Below are positions 1 to 15,200 of a stretch of 64,000 bases of DNA, piece after piece. Numbering within the stretch: position 1 is the stretch's first letter; every line of letters starts with the position of its first letter. The DNA comes from Hyperoplus lanceolatus (lineage: Eukaryota > Chordata > Actinopteri > Uranoscopiformes > Ammodytidae), in the NCBI GenBank assembly GCA_026929865.2, contig CM049410.1:24435001-24499000 (forward strand). The letters are read 5' to 3'. The position numbers were made by a program, and so were the translations under genes. A model generated the notes under the pieces. It was not told the DNA's origin, searched no databases, and saw only the letters and a program-made list of their open reading frames with translations.

Positions 1-577
1 CTGCCATACTGAAAAATACAGAGAGAGTTTTGTGGAGCAGATAGGCTTAATCAACTTTGTGTCAACTCATTTGGCGATGGCGTGAATGTTACCGTTATTA
101 ATTCATATGAAAATGTTACGCATTATAGTTTTAATTAAATTCATGTTAACAAGCAGTTGCATTAGGCTAAAAGGGATTGCTGTGCTTCATTGTAAGCCAC
201 ACACTCGTGACTGTAGGTTGTACGAGGCGACGGGGGAATGGGCCTTAATAGCAAACAGTCATTCTTAATAAAGAAAGATGGCCATAATAAGGATAAGAGC
301 AATATCCCTGCTGGTGCGGCTGACATATTTATTCAGCCCCCTCTGTCAGACCGCACAGGGTTTTGTTACAGTCATAATTTACACTAATGCACTGACACCT
401 CAGCCAGTCATTTGGAGCCTCTGCCACCTGTCACATGGGAAATAATGTGCAAAGGCAGTAGGCTACACCTTTCGAGAGCTCTCTCTCTCTCCTCTGAGTG
501 TGTTCTATCCATCCATTCTCCCTCCAGCCTAAATAGCTCGTTTCTCAGGGTTACAGACCGTTTGTAACTCGCTGCTC

Positions 578-935
578 TTGAAGGTGGAGTCAGCGATTCT
601 GGAGAACGCTTGTTGTCAAAATCATTTTTTGTTTAAATAAAATCAGTGAATATCTCATCACGATTCGCTACCTGTCCGTACTGTGTGGGAAAACAAATCC
701 AGTGTTCATGTACAGCCTAGGCTCTGTAAATGGGCATTTTGCTATAGCTACGTTGGGCCCCATTTGTATTCATTCCTTTTGAGTACATGACAGTTTACAG
801 AGCTTATAGGCTGGATTTGTCAGGGCACACACACAGTATGGACAGGTAGCATATCATGAGGAGATATTCACAGATTTAGACAAAAAGTGATTTTGACAAA
901 AAGCGTTCTCCAGAATCACTGACTCCACATTTTAA
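578..935. mobile_element. TTAA foldback element, copy 1
   Basis: Copy 1 of the recurrent foldback family. It opens with GGTGGAGTCAGCGATTCTGG and closes with the inverted form, CCAGAATCACTGACTCCACA. The middle holds the family core CCTAGGCTCTGTAAA. The outer flanks here are GAAGG on the left and TTTTAAC on the right, so TTAA is preserved only on the right. No coding capacity. Confidence 0.8.
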
Positions 936-3938
<3,003 letters not shown>

Positions 3939-6900
3939 TCAATCCGAGTACTGTAGATCTAAGTCTACTGTTCCATCTGTCACCACCAGCCTCACTCTCT
4001 TGGGCTTGGTAGCGCCCATGGAGTGAGACGTTGTGGCAGGTCCATAGTGTTGTGAGCCCTGGTGTTCCCCTGGCTGGCACTGTTGCTGCATGTCCCTTCT
4101 GAAATGTTCGTCTTGACCCCTGGGCCCTGAAAATCCACCCAAGGAAAAGGACGGTTGGTTGGACATCTGGGGTGCACAGGGCTCGAGAACCAGCCGCCCT
4201 TGGGTGCCCGAAGGTTCCATTAGGCAATGGTAGGTGTAGTTTGCGGCACCTAATCCCGGGTAACCATCAGCCCCATCCCTGAGCCCCAGGGTCAATGAAT
4301 GATCTCCGCTGAAGTTTACCACGTAAGGGGGGCCTTGATAGCCGTAAGGGAACGAGGCTGAGGAGGTTGAGGACTGACTCTTGTTTGCTGGTGCTGGCGT
4401 ACCTGGAGGTGTACTGTGGGCCAGTTGAGGGCTGTTGTGCTGGGACATGGGCGAAAGGGACGAGCCAAAGCTGAAGTCATAAGGGTCTTGCTGAGTGTAA
4501 CATGGCTGGTGCTTCTCTGAGGTCAACAAAGTGGATTTATCCGTTTTTAAATTCTTGTCTTGTTGGGATGAATAACTGTCCGACATTTTGCTGGGAAAGA
4601 AGAAAGGTCTTGGCATCGCTGAAAAGTTTTTGTACGGCATGTTGGTTTCAGCACTTTCAGATGACATCTTACTTTTACTAAAAGGTTGCGAGAAAGAGGC
4701 GTTGTGTTTGCTGAAGTGAGGGTTAGATCTGCTGGGGTTGTTGGAGGATCCAAGATGTCCAATGTCCTTTCCAAACTCTTGAAGAGGAATGTTGCCTTTG
4801 TGATGACCGACTGTACTCGCACCTAGTTTCTGACTCTGCGGAGTCGTCTCATTAGCACCGGACCTTGTTGGGAGTGTTCTGGAAGCAATGTTGGTGTCTT
4901 TACAAGGGGCACTATACAAGTTCTGACTTGAGTTGCCCCCCTGGAACTTGAGCACCCTGTGAATAACCGAGGAGGTTTTGAATGGATTGTCGGGAGGATT
5001 GGGATTTTTCACAGTGAAGAGTTGAGGAGAGAGGAATTTGTTGTTAGACATTTGAGAAGGTGGGGCGGACTTAGTAAAGCAACTCTGGGACCCTCCTCCT
5101 CGCGCTGTGTTGGGCTGACTACTCGAGAAAGACTGAGATTTACTGGGCATGGTCATACGGTGGAAGGGGCCTTGGATTTTAGGGCTAGGCTGGGCTTTTG
5201 GTTGACTGGTGCTCGCCTTGACGTTGATGGAGGGTTGGGTAAAAGTAACAGGAGTTTGACATGTAACAGAAGATGATGTGGAACCAAAGAACCTTGGCTT
5301 GTTGACTACAGACGGGGACGGATTTTTAAAGTCTTCTCTGTACATCCTCATTGCTGGGTTTTTGCTCATGATTCGATCCTTGGCAGACAAGTCAGAGTTG
5401 CCTAAGGCTGAAAAATTTAAACTGGGATTTGGTAGGTTTCTGTCTTTGAACATATCCTCAGGAACGCAGTCACTTTTGGAAGTAATTAGATTTGGGAAAT
5501 ACTGCAGATCTTCACTGGTGAAGTTGTTTGCTGGACTTGGAGGACCGAGGTACGGAGTTTCGGTGGTCCATGTATCGGCCGGGCTGTGAGAGAGGGGACT
5601 GCTGAAAGGGTCCGGTGGCGGGTCCAGTGAACACAGGTCCGATGGGGAGGATGGAAGAATGTTCTGTGGCTGATAATACCCCTCGAAGTTGAGACACTGA
5701 AAGTCCAGGAGATCGTCGCAGCAGTTTGTGAAGTTCGGCTCGCCAGAAAGCATGTTATCAGCCGTTGTAAATGGCGGAGACTGGGACGGGGGCTGGATGA
5801 CAGAATTAACAACACTCGAACAGGCTGTTGGCTTTTCCAAAGTCTGAGACGAACACAGGCCTTCGGTGAGACGGGAGAGACTGTTGTCGATTTGCTGGAG
5901 AGTGTGACTAAGGCAAGGGGTGGGTGTTTCAACAAGCCCACACTTGGTGCGTGGTCTCTCCATTTTGTGCCTCTGCTTCCTTCCTCCGCTGTTCATCTCT
6001 GGCTTTTCGGTGACTGTAACTGCTGCTGAGGATTTAACTTCAGGTGTATTGTCAGTAAGAGGGGAAGACAGAGACAATGGCGACAGGGATAAGGAAAATG
6101 GTGGGGGTTCTGTTTTCAGAAGGCATAGGTTGTTGTTGGGTCTCAACAAAGGGGGGTACTCTTCTTTGAACTTGGTAAAATCAAGGTTTTCTGTCTTTTG
6201 TTTCCCTAAAGTTTGACCTTTTGTCTCTTTCTTGATATTAGGCTCTGCTTTAAGCTCAATTTTTATGGGCTCATCTTTGCCATCCACCTCCCAAATATCC
6301 TGTGCCTTCCTGCGTAGTTTAATTACTGGCAATGGAAGACCATTTACGTCAAATTGAGGCTGCAGTTTCTGTTGTGACGCAGTTTCATACAAGCAGCAAT
6401 TATTTACAAAACGATCCTCAATTTTAGTTTCTTGCCCTACAGTTATTAAAACACTACTGTCAATTTTAGGACCTTCGATTTTCTCTGGAATCTGCTCAAC
6501 TCCTTCTAGAGGAGGCTTATCAAGCCTTTCTTTGATTTCGACTTTGTCATTGGGCGTTTCACTTGGTCCACATTCTTTCTCTGCATTTTTTTGATCTGGT
6601 TTTACATCCGAGGAGACATTTGTGGATTTCAGTTTGCTCAGCCTCTCTCCTCTTCTTTTCAAACGATGCAATCGGCTCTTTGACTTCTTACTAGCCTTCA
6701 CATGAGCCTGAGCCGCCTCCATCTCCATGTTTAAAACAGACACAGAATCCATGATGGCTTTAAAAGGATCACACGTCATCAATTCGTCTCCCTTCTCTGT
6801 TTTTAATGCCAGATTTTCAAAACCCGCTCCTTGCACATCCCATACTCTCCCTCTCCTCCTCTTGAAACGAATCCTAAAATCTTGGGCTAGCTTTGTCTCT

Positions 6901-9277
6901 TCCAAACCGCTTTGATCGATTAACATTCCTACCTTCTCCTCCTTCTGAGATATATTTTGAGTTGGTTCTTTAACACACTGCTCTTGAATTTTAAGAGGAT
7001 CCTCATCCACAGCCTTATCACTCTCTACTGTCTGAGTCGTGTTAATGTCAACCTCATCTTTCTTTTCTTCTTTACATTTTCTAATTTTCCGCACTAGATT
7101 GCCTTGCTGTACTTCATTACCTCTGCAGCGGAGTACTCGGCTAAAAGATGTGAACTTTTTGTTGGTTAATCGCTGGAGTTCTGTTGGCCTAATTCTACGT
7201 TTACGTTCTTTTTTCACTTTGCTACTATCTTCTGAACACGTTTTAAGGCGCTGCCCTAACTCTGCGGATGTATTCAACTCAGTGGCTTCTTTGGAAGCTT
7301 GATCTGAAGCAGAATTCAAATCTTTTTCAGAGTCTAAATCCACAGAATTGCGAAAAGTACGTTTCTTCAGAGGTATGTTGGACTGTATGTGTGCCTGTGG
7401 ATTGGTGTCTGGCTGTAGATTAGTGACAGTTTTTGCTAAATTTAGAGATTTATGAGGTAGTGCGTTGAGGCAAGTGGATGGCGGATCATTTTGCTTCTGT
7501 GGTGATTGAAGCAACAATGCATCTGTATTCAGCTCAGTATTAACTGTAGCTGAAGCGTCTTCACTCGAGGGTTCCTTCGTGTTTAGCTTACCTTCTGCTT
7601 TAATTTTCGCTGCTCTAGGCCTCATCTTTCGTCGTCCTACATTCCTCGCCGGCACTGAACCCGGGCACCTGCCTCCATTTATTTCTGTCTTTTCTCCTTC
7701 CTTCTCATCACTTTGTACTTCCTTAGAAGCCGAAGTAGAAAGGCCTCTTCCTACAATATCTCCCTGTAATTTTTGATCTATTAAGGTTTTGTCTTTTCTT
7801 AAAATATCAGATAGAAGAACCTTTGCCTGTTTTATGACAAACTCTTCTTCCTGCTTACTCACTGGCTGTTTACTTACACCCTTAGCCATTTCTTCTGATG
7901 GTTTAACAACTTCCTTAACAGCCTCCTCACAGGCATCCTTGACTTTACTTCTAACACACGGTGTGTTATTTTGGCCTCTAGTCTTTTCACTGGGAACTTT
8001 TTTAGATTTAGGTTTAGGTTTAGATTCAGGTTCTTTCTCTTGTTCCAGAACCTTGTTAGTTTTACATTCCATTACTATAGCTACAGAATTTTTCTTTGCT
8101 TTCGGCCCTACAGTTTCCACGCTTTTTACAATATCCCGCTGCTCCTTTTGAGTATCATCTTTGTCTTCTGACACAGCTTGTATTTCGATAACCTTGTCAT
8201 GCCCTCTCTTCTCGCTGTGGGATAAATCACATACAGATTCACTTGCTTGTACTTTGCTTACATTTACTTTATCAACGGCCTTGAAAAACATTTCCCTCAC
8301 CCCTCTGTTACCTTCAGCTGTGCAGATCTCTCCTGAACTGCCTGTCAACTTCTGCTGGGACCTGGACACTCGTCTGTCTGGCTGTATTGTTAGTGCTGCT
8401 GGTTTTGGACCCTGGCTTAGACCCTTGCTCTTTTCTTTAACCTCCACTGTTCCTTTGCTATCTTCAGAAGTCTTTTCTGCTCCTACACTTTGTGGCACAG
8501 ATAACCTTGTAAGATTGACGGTAAGGTATTGCTTCAGTGTTATTAGGGGATTGCTTCCAGCTTGCTTTGATTTATCTGTCACACTTTGACAATCTTCTAA
8601 AAGGGACACAGCTTTGTTTGTCTTGTGCACCGAAACTACATTTTGAACTGCTCCGATGATGCAGGATTCAATGCTCTTGTTGATTGCCTTTTCAAGCTTG
8701 TCTTGTTTTGTTGCACTGCTGGTTTTGTCAATTTCAACAGGGGGAAAAACGGTTGTTGAGACGACAACCGCTTTTGGTACTGTGTTACCGCTGGGCTCCG
8801 TTTTTCTTGTTCTCGAAGACGTCCTCTTTTGAACTTGCTTCACATCCAACACTTTGACGAATTTGCCATTATCTTTGCTAATTGCTGCAAATTTCTGATC
8901 AGCTGACATGGTGGAATTCAAACTGAAAGGTTTCAAGTTTAGCTGACGGTTGCTGTTTTCTTCACCGGCTGTTTTCAGTTCTTTGAGCCCGTTGTCTCCC
9001 GGCTTCACTTCCTCCAGTCGCTGCAGCAAAGCCCTTTCTTTGCTTTTTGGATCTTTACATTTGAGTAAAAAATCCACCGAGTGTCGGCGAACTCTGACTC
9101 GGAGGTCCTTCAAAGTGACTTCGGACAAAAGTGGAGCCGTCCAAAAATGTTTGACTGGGGAGTGATTCCCCGATCGTCTGTGCTTCTCTCGTCTCCACTT
9201 CTTGGATTCGCCAAATTTTCTGTTCTTCAAGGCGTTTCGCCTCATCTGCAGGGTGAAGGAATTCCTCGAGGGGATGG
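3939..9277 (-). CDS. kmt5c: kmt5c giant last exon: disordered tail
   Basis: This single exon encodes about residues 284-2062 with no stop. The acceptor at TTCATAG/CC keeps frame with the previous exon; the nearer CTGCAG/ATG acceptor would not. Composition is low-complexity. A Lys/Glu-rich first part (for example KPKPKSKK) is followed by a Pro/Ser/Asn/Gln-rich second part with FG, YSS and SPxS clusters. Ordered islands are few: a basic segment [20 protein letters not shown] at the start; two related basic-W motifs ([15 protein letters not shown] near residue 1080 and [15 protein letters not shown] near 1265); a [20 protein letters not shown] stretch resembling the PYVV segment of KMT5C; and the conserved terminal PKRVRLVV...VDLDL. 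The stop codon TGA is at 3941-3939. Role of the tail: inferred chromatin/HP1 targeting, not shown here. Confidence 0.85.
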
Positions 9278-12200
9278 CTATGAAGGAAACACAACAGGGA
9301 AGAAGTTAAACTTGAAGCTGTGTCAATAGTCGTATATTTCCGTGAGTGTATGTTTATTAAAGCTCCTGTAATCCCAAAATCCACAAAATCCCCCCAACTA
9401 TGTCAATTGGGGAGTTAGTTGCATGATAGTAAAGGATCTAAAAAAGAGGTAGGCATATTTATCTATCAAAATTAAACATATTGTCATTTAAGTTCTCTGT
9501 CCCAACGTTCTATAAAAACAATGACTGTTGCCATGGAGACCGTTTGATACAGCCACGCCCACAAATTCATGTCAAACAGTCAAGACAATGCTATCACATT
9601 TTTGTAAAAGCTTATTGAGACACCAAACTTTGATATATTGATGTTGGTAACACTTTATAATAACTATCCGTTGTAACTCGTTAATAGATCATTAGTAAAC
9701 TCTTAATTAATGATTATTAATGATTTGTTAAGTGTTTGTTAGCAGTTTGTTAAGGATTTATAACAATGGTAGATAGTTAATAGCTTAATAATTGAATCAG
9801 TTCATCTGGGACGAGGCTGAGATAGGCTATAGACTATACACAGTGCATGGGCAACGGAGGGCAGCCCCATTTTCAAATATTTTTAAATAAACTCAATACA
9901 CACTGTGCATGCCATGGACTTGAACGTGACGTGATCAGTTAATCTCGGATTACCTCCCAAATGAACTGATTCAATTATTAAACTATTAACTATCTACCAT
10001 TGTTATAAATCCTTAACAAACTGCTAACAAACACTTAACAAATCATTAATAATCATTAATTAAGAGTTTACTAATGATCTATTAACAAGTTACAACGGAT
10101 AGTTATTATAAAGTGTTACCTTGATGGGTACTATTTTACACCAGGTTTCTAGAGGCTTTAAATAAAGAGAGCATGAAAATTATGTCTTTTTAATGTTGAA
10201 AGAAAGGTCACCTTGAAGGCTCCCAGCCTTAATTATATCACAATTTACAAATTAAAAATACCTGTGCCTTTTTTATTTTTACAAGGATTCTATCATCACA
10301 ACATTGCAATTTCAGTGTAAGAAAGCAGTGAGTCACTACATGATTACAGCTGCCCTTTGATTTCTGCGAGCTGTCTCCATAGGAACTAGTCCGGTAAAAT
10401 GTCTTTGTAACAACAAGGTAAAAACAGAATAAATTAAACATAATTAGAATTTGTGATTCTTAGATGATCAAGATTGGTTTTGTGAGTTTGAACGTGAAGT
10501 AACTCAGCAGGAAAGTGCTAAAATCTGGCTTTTATCAAATGTTTATTAATTTATTTAACCTTTATTTATACTCGAGATATCATTGAGGGGTGACCCTCAA
10601 ATGTATGTATAATAAATGTTGACATACAGTAGTTTTACTGGAATTCCAGCACAAAGTTTGTTCACATATTAAGCTGAGTGGACGTTAATGAACGAGCAGG
10701 ATTTGTTGTCCTAGAGGCTTTTAATTTGATGGTGCATTTAACAAGCACTGAGGTGATTAGCAGGACTGTCAACCTTCTAGTATCACAAGCTGGTGTTCTT
10801 GATATAACTGATGTATAATTGCATTCTCATACGGCTACAATTCCAGATAGCTTTAGCACTTTGTGAATCTGTTAAGCTCTTATAACATTTTGTAAGGTGT
10901 CCTTGTGTGTCCAGAAAGGCACCCACAAATAAAATGTATTATTATTATTATTATTTTTAGCTATTCCAAACCACTTGTGTAAGAAGCCAGCAATGCAGAT
11001 CTTTAAATATGTATTTTTAAAACCCTTTTTATGAATACTTGGACATTATTCAATGCTGTACCAGTGATAAAATGTTTTATACAACAATTAAATTGATAAA
11101 GAGGATTTTAGATGAATAATCTTTAAGCAGTTACCTTTAAAGATACCTGAGTGTAGTCCTGGTATTGTCGGCCTTGGAGTGTGCCCCTTCTCTCTGTGAT
11201 GTCGGAGATATCTCTCTCTCAGACGATACTTCTGCCCCACAGAATCCTTTGTTTCTTCACTCTCAGGCTGCTTCCCTCTGTTTTTAAAGTGACCCTCTCC
11301 GTTCCTAAAAAAAATAAAGAATAAATCACAAAAATTACCAAATGAAATTCAAGTTTGAAAAAAAAAAAGAAGGGAGATGAGCGGTAAAAAGATGTTACTA
11401 TGAACAGATGCCGACTGACACACCTTTCACAGGTGCGGCATTCGCACATTTCATTGCCTTCCCCAAAAAAGCTGGCGCCATAGTAACAGGTGATCTCCTC
11501 CCCCGGTGATATGGGTCGGATCACCTCGACACACGCCATGTTCTTCTCTCCGGGGAGGAACTGGGTGGGTGAAAAAAAACAGCAAAACACAAAAGACAAT
11601 GTTTGGTTGGTTAGCCCATGGGACACATTAACACAGAGCAGACAGCAAACAGCAGATGAGGGTAATATTGTATCTAAAACAACATTTTTAATATGCAACA
11701 TTTTCCATATAATACATCTTACTAGATTATCCAAAAAAGTAAAAATAAGAAGTAAGTATTTGTCACAGTAAAATATCAATCCTTTCACATGATAAATACA
11801 TATTGGTGACATTACCTTGCAGTTTGGTTTGCAGTCTTTACCCCAGGCAGACAAACAAACAAACAAACAAGGAGATAGAAGATTCCAGGTTATTAATTCA
11901 ATCACAGCAATAAAATACAGAAAAAATAAATGTATAACTGATAGTCAGACTTGAAAAGTATTAAATACGTCTGATTCTGATTGCACATATAAGGGTGGGG
12001 TGGCATGGGGAGGTGGGAAGGTACAGGTGTGTGGGCCTTGTATGTTTTTTTTTTTTATATGTATATGTTTGTTGTTAATGTGGCTATGCTTCATATGTGT
12101 GTTTTTTTCTGATTGATTTTAATTTTGATTTGGCTGTACTGTTTTGATCTTGTGAAGCACTTAGTTACTTTGTTTTGAAAAGTGCTATATAAATAAAGAT

Positions 12201-15200
12201 TATTATTATTCTAATGAATGTATTGATGCTGTTCATTGGAGATTTGTTGTTCAAGTTCAGCTTTCTATGTGGTAGGATCTGGCCCCATCAAATAAATATG
12301 AAATGAAATGAAAATGAAATAAAGAAAGGACTCCACCATTTTTTCAATCAGTTGACTTAATACTGGATTTATTGTGCACAGGCTCAGAGGCTAAGCTGAT
12401 TAACTCTCAAACACTATTAAGGAGATCTTGTCAAAAACGGCCCGGACAAGAGAATTAACTGAGTTTTCACTGGACCTTCAGATCAAACTGTGACACATGG
12501 TCAAAGAACAGCAGGCAGCTTCTGTTATATGTTTTAATAACATCTTGGTTCTTCATCTTGGTTGCAAAAATGTGACATGTGATGAAATAACATTTTTTGA
12601 AACATTTATGATTCACTGACTGTGCAAGGCTGCAATGACTTTTTTTTTTTTTTTCTATTAGTAAAAATGATTCTTAAGAGTAATTTGCTTAATAAAAATC
12701 AGTTTCAATTGAATTATATATGCTGGACGCACAGTGTTTCAGACTTATGAATATCACTGTTAGACCACTCATTTACACTGTGCACTCCTGACCTTTCAAC
12801 ATGGATTCTTATTGGCTATAGTAGGCAGTGCTGCTATTTGTTCAAGCAAGGTGTCAATCTAAAAGGTCGGGGTGTAGTAGCAAACTCTTCTCTCGTTCTC
12901 TCCATGTCATTCCCCTCTCTGCCCCATTTCATCTTTATCTCTTTAAACTGTCTTAAAATAAAAGCAAAAATGCCCAAAAAAAATCTTTAAAAGAACAATT
13001 ATAATTTAGGAAAAAAAAGAATGAGACAGGATTCAAACTAACTCACCGTGGTTGATGAAGGCAGCGGGCCCGAGCCAGAGCTGAGCACAGCGTTTGCGTG
13101 TGGAATACATCACACTGAAGTCGTTGACGCCGGCCCGGAGCACGGCGCTGTCTGTGGGGCTCAGCTCCGCTATGCAGCCCAGAAGCACCTCCACCCGATC
13201 TGCTGCAAACCTGCATAGCAACAAGGCAAGCATCACATATCAACCAACAAAGAACACTTAGAATTTAGCTAAATGATGCCCCAAATATATTAAAGGAATA
13301 CTTCATCCATACGGAACCGGCATTCTATCATTATAAAATTGCTATTATAATATAATGAATTAGGTTTTTCTTCCCTCAGTCTTTCCTTGGCCCAGTTGTC
13401 CTTTTAATCCTAACCCTACTCTTTCTGCCTTTTCCAAGGCTAGGATGAACCAATTTAAAAAATGTTTGCACATTTATACCACATAGGATCTCAGAGTTCA
13501 ATACACCTTCATATTCCCACCGGTGAAGAAGGTCTTTAAGGACTTTAGTGGACAACTACGGCGGTCGAGAACAATTTTGGCATTTGTGAATCAATGTCAT
13601 CGCTTCCCATCGCCGTTGTTGGTCTGTTACAGCGGATTGTTTTAAGGTTGTGAGATTTACGCCACAGGGAAATCTAAATTTCTAGATCTGTTCAGTAATA
13701 CAAACTCCTTATTTAACAATAAATCATCGGCTTAAGCATAATGATGTGAGTGAGTGAGTGAGTGAGTGAGTGAGTGAGTGAGTGAGTGAGTGAGTGAGTG
13801 AGTGAGTGAGTGAGTGAGTGAGTGAGTGAGTGAGTGAGTGAGTGAGTGAGTGAGTGAGTGAGTGAGTGAGTGAGTGTCATTACCAGTGCCTTGTGGAGGT
13901 AATCTTTGCTCCGTTGGTCTCGGAGGAGTATCGGCCACACGACTCGATCTTGATGCCGCTATCCAACAGGAAAGCACTGAGGTAACGGTAAACCTGCAGA
14001 CAGCATAGATGGTTTGAAATGTGTTCAATTCAGGAATCTATGGTTACTTTCTATCAACTTAATACACAAATTAAAGATGGAGTCAGCGATTCTGGAGAAC
14101 GCTCGTTATCACAATCCCCTTTTGTCAAAATCAGTGAATATCATGATCCACTACCTGTCCGTACTGTGTGTGCGCTGAAAAAAAAAAATCAGTGTTAATT
14201 TCCAGTCTAGGCTCTGTAAACTGATATGATAACACACACACAGGGTACGTAGAAAAGGGGCCCACCATAGCTAGCAACATGCCAGTTTACACAGCCTAGG
14301 TTGAGTATAAACACTAGATTTTTTTCAGCGCACACAGTACAGACAGGCAATGGATCATGAGGAGATAGTCAATGATTTTGACAGCAAGCATTCTCCAGAA
14401 CCGCTGACTCCACCTTTAAAAAAAGAGTGAGCATTCCAAGCACTAATGTCACAATACAACTTCTTATACTGCTTTCTTTGTTTTGCCTAAACAAGTTTAA
14501 ATGAAGTGATTCTGTGTGACATTATTTTTATATTTATACTGATTTGAAAGGTTAAACCTGCAGTGTGTAGAATTTTGGGTTTTATTTCCTAGCAGACTTT
14601 GTAGAAAATAATTATAATATCCATAAGTACGTTTAATTTAGTGCATATATAGCTGAAAAAAAAATTAAAAAAATTAAAAATTATTTTTTTCGCTTAGAAA
14701 GGGTCTCATATATGTCCATATTTCTACATACCTTGGACCAAGGCATTGGTGCCGCCATGTTGGAAGCGTCATGGTTGGAATGTCATCAGGTGCATTGTTT
14801 AGAATTTAGAATTGTTCTTGTCCTTTAAGGCCACTGTAGCTTCTGTTATTATTCAAAAGGGGTGGGGTTACCCAGGGAGTGTTGCATTCTAGAACTTTCT
14901 TGATGATGTCATATTACACACTGCACCTTTAAAAAGGGACACAGTGTAATATGACATCATCTAGAAAGTTCTAGAAAGTTCTAGAATGCAATGCTCCCTG
15001 TGTAACCCCACCCCTTTTGAATAATAACAGAAGCTAAATTGGCCTTCAAGGACAAGAACAATTCTAAATTCTAAACAATGCACCTGATGACATTCCAAAA
15101 ACATGGATTCCTCCTTAACACTTAACTGCTCAATGTACAAAATGTAATATTAATATTTGTAATTCTCCGCTCAGGAGGATAATTCAGATGATTGGCAGAG

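Noticed and set aside
9055-9384. Alternative start of the kmt5c last exon at the CTGCAG/ATG acceptor (9246)
   Set aside because: It would put the previous exon out of frame; the acceptor at 9278 joins in frame and continues into the 1768-codon frame.
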